Assembly: GCF_042649825.1 (NCBI RefSeq)
Contig: NZ_JBHSAB010000022.1
Span: 1 to 59,862, forward strand
DNA length: 59,862 nucleotides
Direction of reading: 5' to 3'
Origin: Legionella_C dresdenensis
GTDB taxonomy: Bacteria > Pseudomonadota > Gammaproteobacteria > Legionellales > Legionellaceae
Below the pieces are notes generated by a model that saw only the letters and a program-made list of their open reading frames with translations, did no database searches and had not been told where the DNA came from. Of the stretch, positions 36,583-43,474 are shown in pieces; the stretch's first letter is position 1, and the number at the start of each line of letters is the position of its first letter. A program made the position numbers and the translations under genes.

Positions 36583-36609
36583 GTGTTAATCCAGCTTTTA
36601 GATTAACAC
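36583..36609. promoter_or_regulatory. 9-bp dyad upstream of cyclodipeptide synthase
   Basis: GTGTTAATC and GATTAACAC separated by 9 nt, centred about 44 nt upstream of ATG 36552. TATA-rich hexamers (TATAGG, TATAGT on the minus strand) lie between it and the start. It looks like a repressor or activator operator. Confidence 0.4.
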
Positions 36610-36760
36610 AAATCCCACACAGAGTGCCCGTTATAAATACTTGCGCACTATGATACCTTAAAATCGGACTTTCTCTTTAAAATTTTTTAAAAAATTCATG
36701 TCAAGACTTACATCGGAAATTTTATCTGTTAGAATGTGAAAGCGCTATATAGCCATTATC

Positions 36761-36890
36761 TGTGGATAACTATACCCAATTCTAACACATTCGACTGTTT
36801 TTTAAATATTATTTTATTTTAACCTGTTGTATCCATTAAACTTTTTCATTTTTATCCCATTAAGAACTTACCCACAAAATCTGTGGATAA
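36761..36890. other. Cluster of DnaA-box-like sites in AT-rich DNA
   Basis: TGTGGATAA (exact DnaA box, minus orientation) at 36761-36769 and 36882-36890, plus TTACCCACA (one mismatch) at 36868-36876. They lie in the 561-bp gene-free region upstream of the 507-aa gene, with AT-rich tracts around 36680-36710 and 36798-36835. No dnaA, dnaN or gidA gene is in the window, so this is a DnaA-binding candidate and not evidence of the chromosomal origin. Confidence 0.4.
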
Positions 36891-36904
36891 CTCTGTTAAC
36901 AATC

Positions 36905-37020
36905 GTAGGTTGGGTTGTTCCGACCCAACATTACTAATCTTCAATCACTTTCCAGATCTGGAGTGCTTGATAAAATGGCTTGTTGGGTCAAACGACCCAA
37001 CCTACAAAAATTGTCCGACA
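36905..37020. repeat. Paired GGTTGGGTCG-family palindromes (BIME-like)
   Basis: TAGGTTGGGTTGTTCCGACCCAACA, spacer, then TTGTTGGGTCAAACGACCCAACC in parts, ending ACAAAAATTGTCCGACACA. The same pair with the same spacer wording (TCTTCAATCA) is at 55595-55691, and a short-spacer version is at 53131-53186. A single arm with the ACAAAAACTGTCC-type tail is at 59757-59797. Confidence 0.75.
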
Positions 37021-37050
37021 CAACGAAAAATATGCCCACATTTTGAATTA

Positions 37051-37083
37051 CTTAATCTTTCCTTAATCATATACTATTATAAT
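37051..37083 (+). promoter_or_regulatory. PmrA-type box and -10 for the 507-aa gene
   Basis: CTTAATCTTTCCTTAATCAT at 37051-37070 is close to an ideal tandem cTTAATatT repeat. Seven nt later TATAAT (37078-37083) precedes ATG 37114 by 30 nt. Geometry is the same as in four other promoters here. Confidence 0.75.
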
Positions 37084-37113
37084 TGTATATATATTTACCT
37101 TAAAGGAAAAATT

Positions 37114-38637
37114 ATGCCAGCACCGACTCAACCTTATCAACCTAAAAAAGCCGTAAAAGCTCTAGTAATTGGTGATACACAATGTTCAAGCCAGTTGCTG
37201 GCCATGCTTAACCAGAAATCTGGACAGAGAAAAGGCAAAGGGTATCTGAACACAGGGATTGGAGCAAAGCAGATAGGTAACGAGGATGGCGGTACGCAAT
37301 ACACCTTCAGGCCTCAAGCGCCAGAATTGGATGAACATGAGGCCACCAGAGCGCAAAATGTGTTAGATGATCGACTTGAAAAGAGAGGCAAAGTAAAAGT
37401 AGATGAAAAAGAGCTGCAAAAACAAAAAACCGTCGATGCCGAGTTACCGCTAATCCATGTCTTTGATGCAACCCAGCCAGATAGTAGTAAGCGTATGCTC
37501 AATACTCACATGGGCAAGGACGAAGCGGGCGCCGATGTTCTCATTTATGTCGTTGATTTATCAAATGACGAATTTAAAACGAATGAAGAAATGGCCATTG
37601 CCAGAATACAGAGCGACATTAGAACTCGTCTGAGTAATATGAAAGATTCTGTAAGGCTTGTTCTGGTTGGCGCTACGCCCGAAAAGGGCGTCGTTGATCA
37701 AACCTTTAACTTCTTTGGTCGAGCTATAGATTGGGTAACAAACACTGAACAAAAAACTACTCCAGAAGAAAGGAGACTTAGAACCCTTGAGTACGAATTC
37801 CAGCAAAGGATGACCGAACACTATGCAAAAGGGTTTGTTATAAACCTCGATGACAGCAAAGCGGATAAACAGGCTGACGCCATACTGAGTCATTTATTTG
37901 CTCAGGTTCCTCACGTACACCAAGATCAGTTATTTCAAACTAGAAAACAAGAGCAGGAAAAACTGCAAGTAAAGAACCCACAGCAAAACCAAACTGTGAC
38001 ATCTCCAGTTCAGGTTCCAGCTGATTATTTTTCAATTGAAATTGTGGAATCAGAACAAGCCCGCACCCAGCGGCTGAGAGCGGAAGCGGAAGCTCGAGCT
38101 CGAGCGGAAGCGGAAGCTCAAGCCCCTGTCCAGGCGCCAGTTCCGGCCCAAGCTCCCGTTGCAGCTAATGTACGAGTTCGAAATCCAGGTTTTAAAGGGT
38201 ATGCGGCTTATGAAAAGATCTGGAAGCAACCGGAAATGCCCTCAGCGAATACTCAATTACTAGACCAGTTTGATTGTGTGTCCGCAAGATGTATTCTGCA
38301 GGATTATGCCTCTAAAGCGAACATCTTCTTTTTTCACGCGGGACGTAACCATGCTCAATTGATTAAAGATTTCTTAAAAAACAATAAGAATGAGACCGAT
38401 CCAGTGGAACTGTTAAAAGCGCTGCAAAAGGTATTAGAGGAGAGTGCACATACTGGCATCAATCCTAAAGGCAGTCTGGCAAGACGTCTGGATTTCATTG
38501 AGGCGAAAATTGGAACAAAAGATAATCCAGCATTGAAAATTATCAATCATGAAGCCATAAATACACGTCTTGGGGAGCGAGCAATTGCACGTGCTGAAGC
38601 GGCGCAGAATAGGCAAGGCGATACGGCACCGAGGTAA
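37114..38637 (+). CDS. Effector candidate with degenerate GTPase-like N-terminus
   Basis: 507 aa from ATG 37114 (AAAGGAA upstream); the longer open frame runs back through repeats and is rejected. The N-terminal half has a Ras-like strand pattern (KALVIGDTQCSSQLL, PLIHVFDATQPD, GADVLIYVVDLSND, VRLVLVGATPEKG), but the P-loop lacks GxxxxGKS/T, so GTP binding is doubtful. A charged Ala/Glu/Arg and Ala/Pro linker (about 318-350) leads to a C-terminal module (393-462; ILQDYASKAN, NPKGSLARRLDFI). That module is also found at the ends of the 988/989-aa paralogs. A PmrA-type promoter is present. Probable Dot/Icm substrate; activity unknown. Confidence 0.82.
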   Translation: MPAPTQPYQPKKAVKALVIGDTQCSSQLLAMLNQKSGQRKGKGYLNTGIGAKQIGNEDGGTQYTFRPQAPELDEHEATRAQNVLDDRLEKRGKVKVDEKELQKQKTVDAELPLIHVFDATQPDSSKRMLNTHMGKDEAGADVLIYVVDLSNDEFKTNEEMAIARIQSDIRTRLSNMKDSVRLVLVGATPEKGVVDQTFNFFGRAIDWVTNTEQKTTPEERRLRTLEYEFQQRMTEHYAKGFVINLDDSKADKQADAILSHLFAQVPHVHQDQLFQTRKQEQEKLQVKNPQQNQTVTSPVQVPADYFSIEIVESEQARTQRLRAEAEARARAEAEAQAPVQAPVPAQAPVAANVRVRNPGFKGYAAYEKIWKQPEMPSANTQLLDQFDCVSARCILQDYASKANIFFFHAGRNHAQLIKDFLKNNKNETDPVELLKALQKVLEESAHTGINPKGSLARRLDFIEAKIGTKDNPALKIINHEAINTRLGERAIARAEAAQNRQGDTAPR

Positions 38638-38666
38638 CAACTCTTGACAGTAACAAACGTAGCTCA

Positions 38667-38791
38667 CTGCCATTAAGTTAAGAAAATTTGTCATCCCCGC
38701 GAAGGCGGGGATCCATCTATCAAACAAGGTAAGGAGCTAACTTGAGGCGTGGATTCCCGCCTTCGCGGGAATGACAGTAACTTAATGGCAG
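38667..38791. repeat. CTGCCATTAA-family MITE-like element
   Basis: 125 bp with 14-bp perfect terminal inverted repeats (CTGCCATTAAGTTA / TAACTTAATGGCAG). It contains CCCCGCGAAGGCGGGG and CCCGCCTTCGCGGG hairpins, one in each half. Best-preserved copy of the family in the window. Confidence 0.75.
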
Positions 38792-38797
38792 CGAGGC

Positions 38798-38853
38798 TTT
38801 ACAAATCCCGCTAATCGCTTTATGATCTTGATATTTGATACGATAATCAAATA
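38798..38853 (+). promoter_or_regulatory. umuD promoter with operator-like dyad at +1
   Basis: TTTACA (38798-38803), 17-nt spacer, TATGAT (38821-38826), then the dyad TATTTGAT-ACGATA-ATCAAATA (38832-38853) over the predicted transcription start. This is the arrangement of an autorepressed promoter. No LexA-type CTG-N10-CAG box is seen. Confidence 0.55.
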
Positions 38854-38867
38854 ATAAGGTGATGAGT

Positions 38868-39377
38868 ATGACATGGGGCGGTAAAAGAACGGGTTCTGGC
38901 AGACCGCGCGGTGAGCCGAGCGTGGTGTTGCGGGTACCTTCCAGCCGAGTGGGTGATGTTAAAGCCTTGCTTGCCGGAAACAGTCATACAGCAAAACTTC
39001 CTCTATATGCATCCTCTGTCCGAGCCGGCTTCCCTTCTCCAGCCGATGATTATATTGAATCCATGCTGGATTTGAATGAATACCTGGTTCAACATCCCGC
39101 AGCAACGTTTCTGGTCACCGCTTCCGGCGATTCCATGCAGAACGCCGGGATTCAATCAGGCGATTTGCTTATTGTTGACCGCAGCCTTGAAGCAAGCCAT
39201 GGTAAAATTGTGATTGCGGCGCTTGATGGCGAACTGACGGTTAAACGATTGTCCAAAAAAAATGGTTGTGTGCAATTAATTCCTGAAAACGCTGATTATC
39301 AGCCTATTGATATTACCCGAGAGGCAGATTTGGTAATCTGGGGTGTAGTTACGCATATTATTCGGCGGGCAGAGTAG
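38868..39377 (+). CDS. umuD: UmuD/LexA-type self-cleaving protein with N-terminal extension
   Basis: 169 aa from ATG 38868 (AAGG 8 nt upstream; GTG 38859 and ATG 38862 also in frame). The S24 peptidase domain has cleavage site A53-G54 (VRAGFPSP), nucleophile S89 (SGDSMQN) and general base K126 (ELTVKRL). It is longer than E. coli UmuD (139 aa) by a basic start TWGGKRTGSGRPRGE and VLRVPSSR, which may bind DNA or a partner. No umuC follows; the only umuC is at 25107-26366 on the other strand. Confidence 0.9.
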   Translation: MTWGGKRTGSGRPRGEPSVVLRVPSSRVGDVKALLAGNSHTAKLPLYASSVRAGFPSPADDYIESMLDLNEYLVQHPAATFLVTASGDSMQNAGIQSGDLLIVDRSLEASHGKIVIAALDGELTVKRLSKKNGCVQLIPENADYQPIDITREADLVIWGVVTHIIRRAE

Positions 39378-39434
39378 ATTTTACGGGCGGGCACGGCTGT
39401 AATCAAAGCATAGCATTTTAGCGAAATTTGGGTA

Positions 39435-39440
39435 TATAAT
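39435..39440 (+). promoter_or_regulatory. Probable -10 of the azole-peptide biosynthesis operon
   Basis: TATAAT about 60 nt before ATG 39499; the -35 region (AGCATT around 39412) is poor. A small hairpin ACGGG-TTTTT-CCCGT (39459-39473) lies in the leader, and GAGG is 8 nt before the start codon. Confidence 0.4.
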
Positions 39441-39498
39441 GCCCGTTCAAACAGGACACGGGTTTTTCCCGTCATTATAAATGGCATGAGGATTGTGC

Positions 39499-40377
39499 AT
39501 GTACGTTATCAATGAATACCAACTGGTGACTTTATCAAGCGATGTTTACCTGACTAATTTCAACATAGGCGCCAAAATTCCCAACCCTAAGCTGGCGGCT
39601 ATTCTGGCTACTTTAAAACAGTTTAAAAAACTTGAATGCACGGAGCAGCAATTGGGCGATTTGGCAGCGCAATTTCAGGTCGATGCCGCCGCATTGAAAA
39701 AAGTGCTGATTGAACAGCTTAATGTTCTCAAACCCCTGCTTCACCAGAAAATACCTTTGATTTATATTAACTCTGACGATCAACTAATAACCAGCGTCCT
39801 GCAGGAAACTCTGGATAAAGAATTTAATGTCCAGGTTGTGCCTGAAAATACACAGAATTTTCAGCGCGACTCCATGGTCATTTTTTTCAGGCAAAATTAT
39901 TCCCACGCCGCATTCAACACTCTGTATCAGAATCTTGCAGAAGATGTTTACCTCATCACAGCTGGCGTGCTGCATAAAATATTGATCGTGGATAATCTGT
40001 ATTTTGCCGGCAGCGGATTACCCACTCATTTTTCCAATCTGCACCAGCTCATGGCTTATTTAAACAGCGATATTCCCGCCACCAAAAACAACTGGCTGCT
40101 GTTCTATCGCCAATTAATCAAAAACTCACTCGATAAATTTCCTGATCCGGAAATCAACAGCTGTCAACGTGCCTATATCGCTTATTGCATCTATCGTTTT
40201 GCTTCACAATATACCAATCTGTGGAACAGCCCAACGCCGCTGGATCAGATTAACTGCTTCTGGCAGGCTGATCTGACCAGCTTTACTATCCAGAGTGAAG
40301 CCGCTCTTCATTCCCCGTTCTCAGAACATGATATGAAGTTAAACCTGAAAAACGTCAAAGAGCTGGAGGCAGTCTAA
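39499..40377 (+). CDS. McbB-like azole-peptide synthetase component (precursor-binding)
   Basis: 292 aa, close to McbB (about 295 aa). The first 80 residues form a winged-helix-like region (LAAILATLKQFKKLECTEQQ) fitting a RiPP recognition element. The rest (IYINSDDQLITSVLQETL, VYLITAGVLHKILIVDNLYF) resembles the degenerate E1-like fold of this family. It is identified mostly by size, fold pattern and position directly before a SagB-type dehydrogenase and a YcaO gene. It would bind the leader of the precursor and activate YcaO. ATG 39499 has GAGG upstream. The next gene starts 3 nt after its stop. Confidence 0.7.
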   Translation: MYVINEYQLVTLSSDVYLTNFNIGAKIPNPKLAAILATLKQFKKLECTEQQLGDLAAQFQVDAAALKKVLIEQLNVLKPLLHQKIPLIYINSDDQLITSVLQETLDKEFNVQVVPENTQNFQRDSMVIFFRQNYSHAAFNTLYQNLAEDVYLITAGVLHKILIVDNLYFAGSGLPTHFSNLHQLMAYLNSDIPATKNNWLLFYRQLIKNSLDKFPDPEINSCQRAYIAYCIYRFASQYTNLWNSPTPLDQINCFWQADLTSFTIQSEAALHSPFSEHDMKLNLKNVKELEAV

Positions 40378-40380
40378 ATC

Positions 40381-41184
40381 ATGGCAACTCCCAAAAAATC
40401 GGTATTTATAAACAGCCTTATCGAAGCAAGCCTTGATGCCCAGGTTTATCAGGATCTGCGCAAAACCTTTGCCAGAGAAACGATTTCATTTATCAGACAT
40501 GGCAACTTGTCAATTACCAATACCAATCCCAAACTGATAAGCCGGGTGCAATTTACTGAATGTGAAATTACCCCTTTTCACAAGAATGACATCAGCTGCG
40601 AGGAAACAGAACCGGCGCAATTTACCCGCCAGAACTCAACCGCAAAATTTGCCGATCGCCGCATAGACTTTGCAACAATCCAGCAACTACTGACGGCTAC
40701 GTTTTCCCCTGCTGCATCCGGAACTCGCCCCTACCCGTCAGCAGGCGGATTATATCCGGTTGAGCCGCTGGTTTTTTTGTTTAACGATCGCATTAATGGC
40801 TTTAACGATAAACCGCAAGGTTGTTACCATTTCCGGCCAGTCAGTAAAAAGCTGCAATTAATCAAGGAGCTGGATATCAACCATTTTTACCAGAAAATGC
40901 TGCATGAATTTGTCGGTAACGAAAGCGGGCATTGGCCGAATTTCTGTATTCTTTACCTTGCTCACCTGGGCAAAGCAATTTTTAAATACCGTTACCGCGG
41001 CTATCGCCATGCACTGATGGAGGCAGGCGCCATGTACCAACAAGCGACCCTCACGTCGCAACAGGCTGGTTTACGCACGACAGTATGGTCAACATTCAGC
41101 GAACAACAGATGTTATTTGAACTTGGCCTTAATCATGAAACATACCTGCCTTTGACTATGCAGCTCTTTGGTTATGGAGAATAA
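40381..41184 (+). CDS. SagB/McbC-type FMN-dependent azoline dehydrogenase
   Basis: 267 aa, nitroreductase-like fold of the thiazole/oxazole family. The typical RPYPSAGGLYPVEPLVFL loop is near residues 117-134, and YRYRGYRHALMEAGAMYQQA with TSQQAGL near 200-230 matches the conserved SagB core. It oxidises azoline rings, formed from Cys, Ser or Thr, to aromatic azoles. Second gene of the B-C-D set, with 3-nt gaps on both sides, so certainly in one operon. Confidence 0.88.
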   Translation: MATPKKSVFINSLIEASLDAQVYQDLRKTFARETISFIRHGNLSITNTNPKLISRVQFTECEITPFHKNDISCEETEPAQFTRQNSTAKFADRRIDFATIQQLLTATFSPAASGTRPYPSAGGLYPVEPLVFLFNDRINGFNDKPQGCYHFRPVSKKLQLIKELDINHFYQKMLHEFVGNESGHWPNFCILYLAHLGKAIFKYRYRGYRHALMEAGAMYQQATLTSQQAGLRTTVWSTFSEQQMLFELGLNHETYLPLTMQLFGYGE

Positions 41185-41187
41185 AAA

Positions 41188-42402
41188 ATGACGTTAGCCG
41201 GACTCAGGGATTTTCCGCTACTGCCGCAATGCAAAGCTAATCACGCATCCATTCAGCATGCGGTAAAATTCAAATTATGCACCGAGAGCCTGTTATCAGC
41301 CCCTAAATCAGCCATCATTGACGGCATTATCAGCTACGGCGGCAGTACAAGCATTGGCTTAAAACTACCCCGTAAGGCTTATGGCGAATTTCACGAGCGC
41401 AACCATTTATTTACCCGGGTTGCAGTAAATAATCGAAAAAAACTGCAGGATATCCAACCGGCAAGTTACCGCGATAAATTGCTGGCGCTCTGTCAGCTTA
41501 AAGAGCGCAATGAACAAACCTGCCTTGAACACCTGTTTTCATGGACCACGATCTACAACCTTTTTGATGAGCAACCGCAGGATTATTTTTATAACGCCAT
41601 TTCATTAAATTGTAATAAAGCAGACAGCCGTTTTATTAATTTCAGCGACAGCTGTGCCTGCGCGGCTCACCCCGACAAGCAAAGCGCGCTCTATAATTCA
41701 CTCATGGAATTTCTTGAGCGGCAGGCGCTGTTAGGCAGCTGGTTATCCAAAACATACCAATATACGATTAATCCTGAAATTTTACGGGACATTACGCCTT
41801 ATACCGATTTGGTCAACCAGTTTCTTGATAATGGCGAACTGGTTATTGTCCAGAACGGCAACAAGCTGCCTGGACACACGGTTATTATCTTTTATTTTGC
41901 CCATTCGGATGATGATCTGGTTAAATACTCTATCGGTTCAAGCAGCGGGTTGACATTGGAAGAAGCGCTGCTTTCCTCGTTTGAGGAGCTCTATCAGTGT
42001 TATTCGTTCCTGTATAATGCGGAAAGCTCTGAAGGGCTGGAAGATAAGGCAGGCGCTGGATACCACCTTGAATTTCAAAAATGTAACTATAAAGCCGTAC
42101 GGGAAACGATTCCGTTTACACATCAACTGACGCCTTATCAGGTGAACTCACTGGCCGATCTGCAGCAAAGCAAACGTTTCAGTTATGACGAAGTAGTTAA
42201 CGCACTTGGTGAAATGTCCAGAGATATTTATTATTATCACGCTTATAACCGCGAGCTTGATTTACATTATACCAAATTAATCAGCCCCGATTTTTTTACT
42301 CATATGGCCTTGGGCAAAAACTTAAACGTCGATAATCAGTATGCGAGGAGGCTTGGTATTAGTCCTGAAAATGCTTATATGGGAAAAATACCGTTTCCTT
42401 AA
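41188..42402 (+). CDS. YcaO cyclodehydratase (azoline-forming)
   Basis: 404 aa. ATP-dependent enzyme that converts Cys/Ser/Thr of the precursor to thiazoline/oxazoline rings. YcaO ATP-site motifs are visible: SLMEFLERQALLGSW (SxxExxER type) near residues 173-187 and EALLSSFEELYQCYSF near 255-270. The C-terminus is IPFP, a Pro-rich end as in azoline-forming YcaO proteins where the tail reaches the active site. Third gene of the McbB-, SagB-, YcaO-type operon. It is 170 nt upstream of an outer-membrane protein gene and about 860 nt upstream of the precursor gene. Confidence 0.9.
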   Translation: MTLAGLRDFPLLPQCKANHASIQHAVKFKLCTESLLSAPKSAIIDGIISYGGSTSIGLKLPRKAYGEFHERNHLFTRVAVNNRKKLQDIQPASYRDKLLALCQLKERNEQTCLEHLFSWTTIYNLFDEQPQDYFYNAISLNCNKADSRFINFSDSCACAAHPDKQSALYNSLMEFLERQALLGSWLSKTYQYTINPEILRDITPYTDLVNQFLDNGELVIVQNGNKLPGHTVIIFYFAHSDDDLVKYSIGSSSGLTLEEALLSSFEELYQCYSFLYNAESSEGLEDKAGAGYHLEFQKCNYKAVRETIPFTHQLTPYQVNSLADLQQSKRFSYDEVVNALGEMSRDIYYYHAYNRELDLHYTKLISPDFFTHMALGKNLNVDNQYARRLGISPENAYMGKIPFP

Positions 42403-42571
42403 TTATAAAAAAGCATTTACAAACTAAAAACAAGAATATAAAGTAGGGTTTCGCGTTTATAAAACTGAATTAGTGATGAAAAACAAAAGCTTGGGTTGTT
42501 TGCAAGTTTGGCACCATTAAAGCTGTTGCCGGTTTTTCAGGATGAGATTACTTAAACCAGAGGGAATTTGT

Positions 42572-43240
42572 ATGAATAACAAGAAAATTTGTGCTTTAGC
42601 TTTTGCTCTTGCATCAACAGCTTCACAAGCAGGAACAATGGGCCCAGCTTACGTACCTGAGCGTTTGCTTTTCGTCGAGGGCGGTGTTTCATACTCACAC
42701 GCTTTCTATGATAGCTATGCCGTATTTCCTGAATCAAGAACACTGATTACTCCAAACGGCTACGCCATTAACCCAAAAAGAACTTATCCTAATGATTTCT
42801 TCGGCGGTTACATTGGTTCTTCTATTTATTGGCCATCTGATTGGTTAATGAATACTCGCTACGACATGTATGGCGAAAAAACCAGACGTAATTATACTGC
42901 TGGTACAGCTGCCCGTCTGGCTCCAACAAAACTGTCATTTACTCTTGATAAAGTATTTGGCGATATCAGAACATTCAGCTACGGTATCGGTGCTGGCGCT
43001 ATTGTTGAAACCCTGAACGAAGGTGATTTCTTAGTCGTTGTTTCTGCTGACAACCCTTCATCTGAATCTATCCAGGGCCGTACACGTATCGATCCTTTGG
43101 TTGAAGGTTTCGCGATGTACCGCTTTGACAATGGTTTCGGTATTAAATTCAATGCTGGCTACCAAATTCCTGTTAACAGCAAATTTGGCAGCGGTGATTT
43201 GAACCTGAACCTGGGTATCAACTACGCTTTTTCAATCTAA
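42572..43240 (+). CDS. Outer-membrane beta-barrel protein
   Basis: 222 aa from ATG 42572 (AGGG 7 nt upstream). Sec signal peptide MNNKKICALAFALASTASQA, then alternating strands rich in Gly, Tyr and Phe (FFGGYIGSSIYW, YGIGAGAIVETL, FGIKFNAGYQIPV) ending in LNLGINYAFSI with a terminal hydrophobic residue, as expected for a barrel. Similar to small Legionella surface proteins. It lies between the YcaO gene and the precursor, 23 nt before the latter. Its codons look optimised, suggesting high expression. It may help the peptide cross or act at the outer membrane; that is inference. Confidence 0.8.
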   Translation: MNNKKICALAFALASTASQAGTMGPAYVPERLLFVEGGVSYSHAFYDSYAVFPESRTLITPNGYAINPKRTYPNDFFGGYIGSSIYWPSDWLMNTRYDMYGEKTRRNYTAGTAARLAPTKLSFTLDKVFGDIRTFSYGIGAGAIVETLNEGDFLVVVSADNPSSESIQGRTRIDPLVEGFAMYRFDNGFGIKFNAGYQIPVNSKFGSGDLNLNLGINYAFSI

Positions 43241-43263
43241 ATTATAACTAGGAGAATATTGTA

Positions 43264-43395
43264 ATGGATAACACAAACAAAGATTTCGATATGGAAGTTG
43301 AAGTTTTATTCGATGACAGCGTAAACTTCGATCCTTCTCTGTCTTCTTGCTGCTGCTGCTGCACTGCTGCTACTTCAGAAGATTCAGAAGCTTAA
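43264..43395 (+). CDS. Putative thiazole/oxazole-modified peptide precursor
   Basis: 43 codons. GGAG lies about 10 nt before the ATG. The leader is very acidic (MDNTNKDFDMEVEVLFDD) and contains two FxxxV motifs (F8-V12 and F16-V20), like the FxxxB recognition motif of SagA leaders. The C-terminal core has S27-S28, C29-C33 and T34, then AATSEDSEA; CCCCCT is identical to the start of the streptolysin S core. Five Cys, up to four Ser and two Thr could be cyclised. It follows the outer-membrane protein gene by 23 nt and is followed by a hairpin. Encoded in the same locus as McbB-, SagB- and YcaO-like enzymes, it is the obvious substrate, though no product is known. Confidence 0.82.
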   Translation: MDNTNKDFDMEVEVLFDDSVNFDPSLSSCCCCCTAATSEDSEA

Positions 43396-43409
43396 GATAT
43401 CAAAAACGA

Positions 43410-43440
43410 AGCCCGGACTTAGTGAAGCTAAACCCGGGCT
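43410..43440. terminator. Hairpin after the precursor gene
   Basis: AGCCCGG pairs with CCGGGCT, with a further TTAG/CTAA pairing inside the loop; 14 nt after the precursor stop. No T-tract follows. It may stop part of the transcription or protect the precursor mRNA end, giving more precursor than downstream protein. Confidence 0.5.
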
Positions 43441-43474
43441 GCGGTTCTCCCCCTCCCGATGAGACGTAACAATC

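Noticed and set aside
36883..37113. 77-residue extension of the 507-aa protein
   Set aside because: It crosses the GGTTGGGTCG repeats and the PmrA-type promoter; ATG 37114 has a ribosome site just after the -10.
36562..37113. Chromosomal origin of replication
   Set aside because: DnaA-box-like sites exist, but no dnaA, dnaN, gidA or similar gene is nearby and GC skew cannot be judged from one window.
38798..38867. LexA box upstream of umuD
   Set aside because: No CTG-N10-CAG dyad is present; the dyad that is there has a different sequence.
42476..42517. 13-codon frame before the outer-membrane protein gene, considered as a second precursor
   Set aside because: No ribosome site, a single cysteine, no leader-core organisation.
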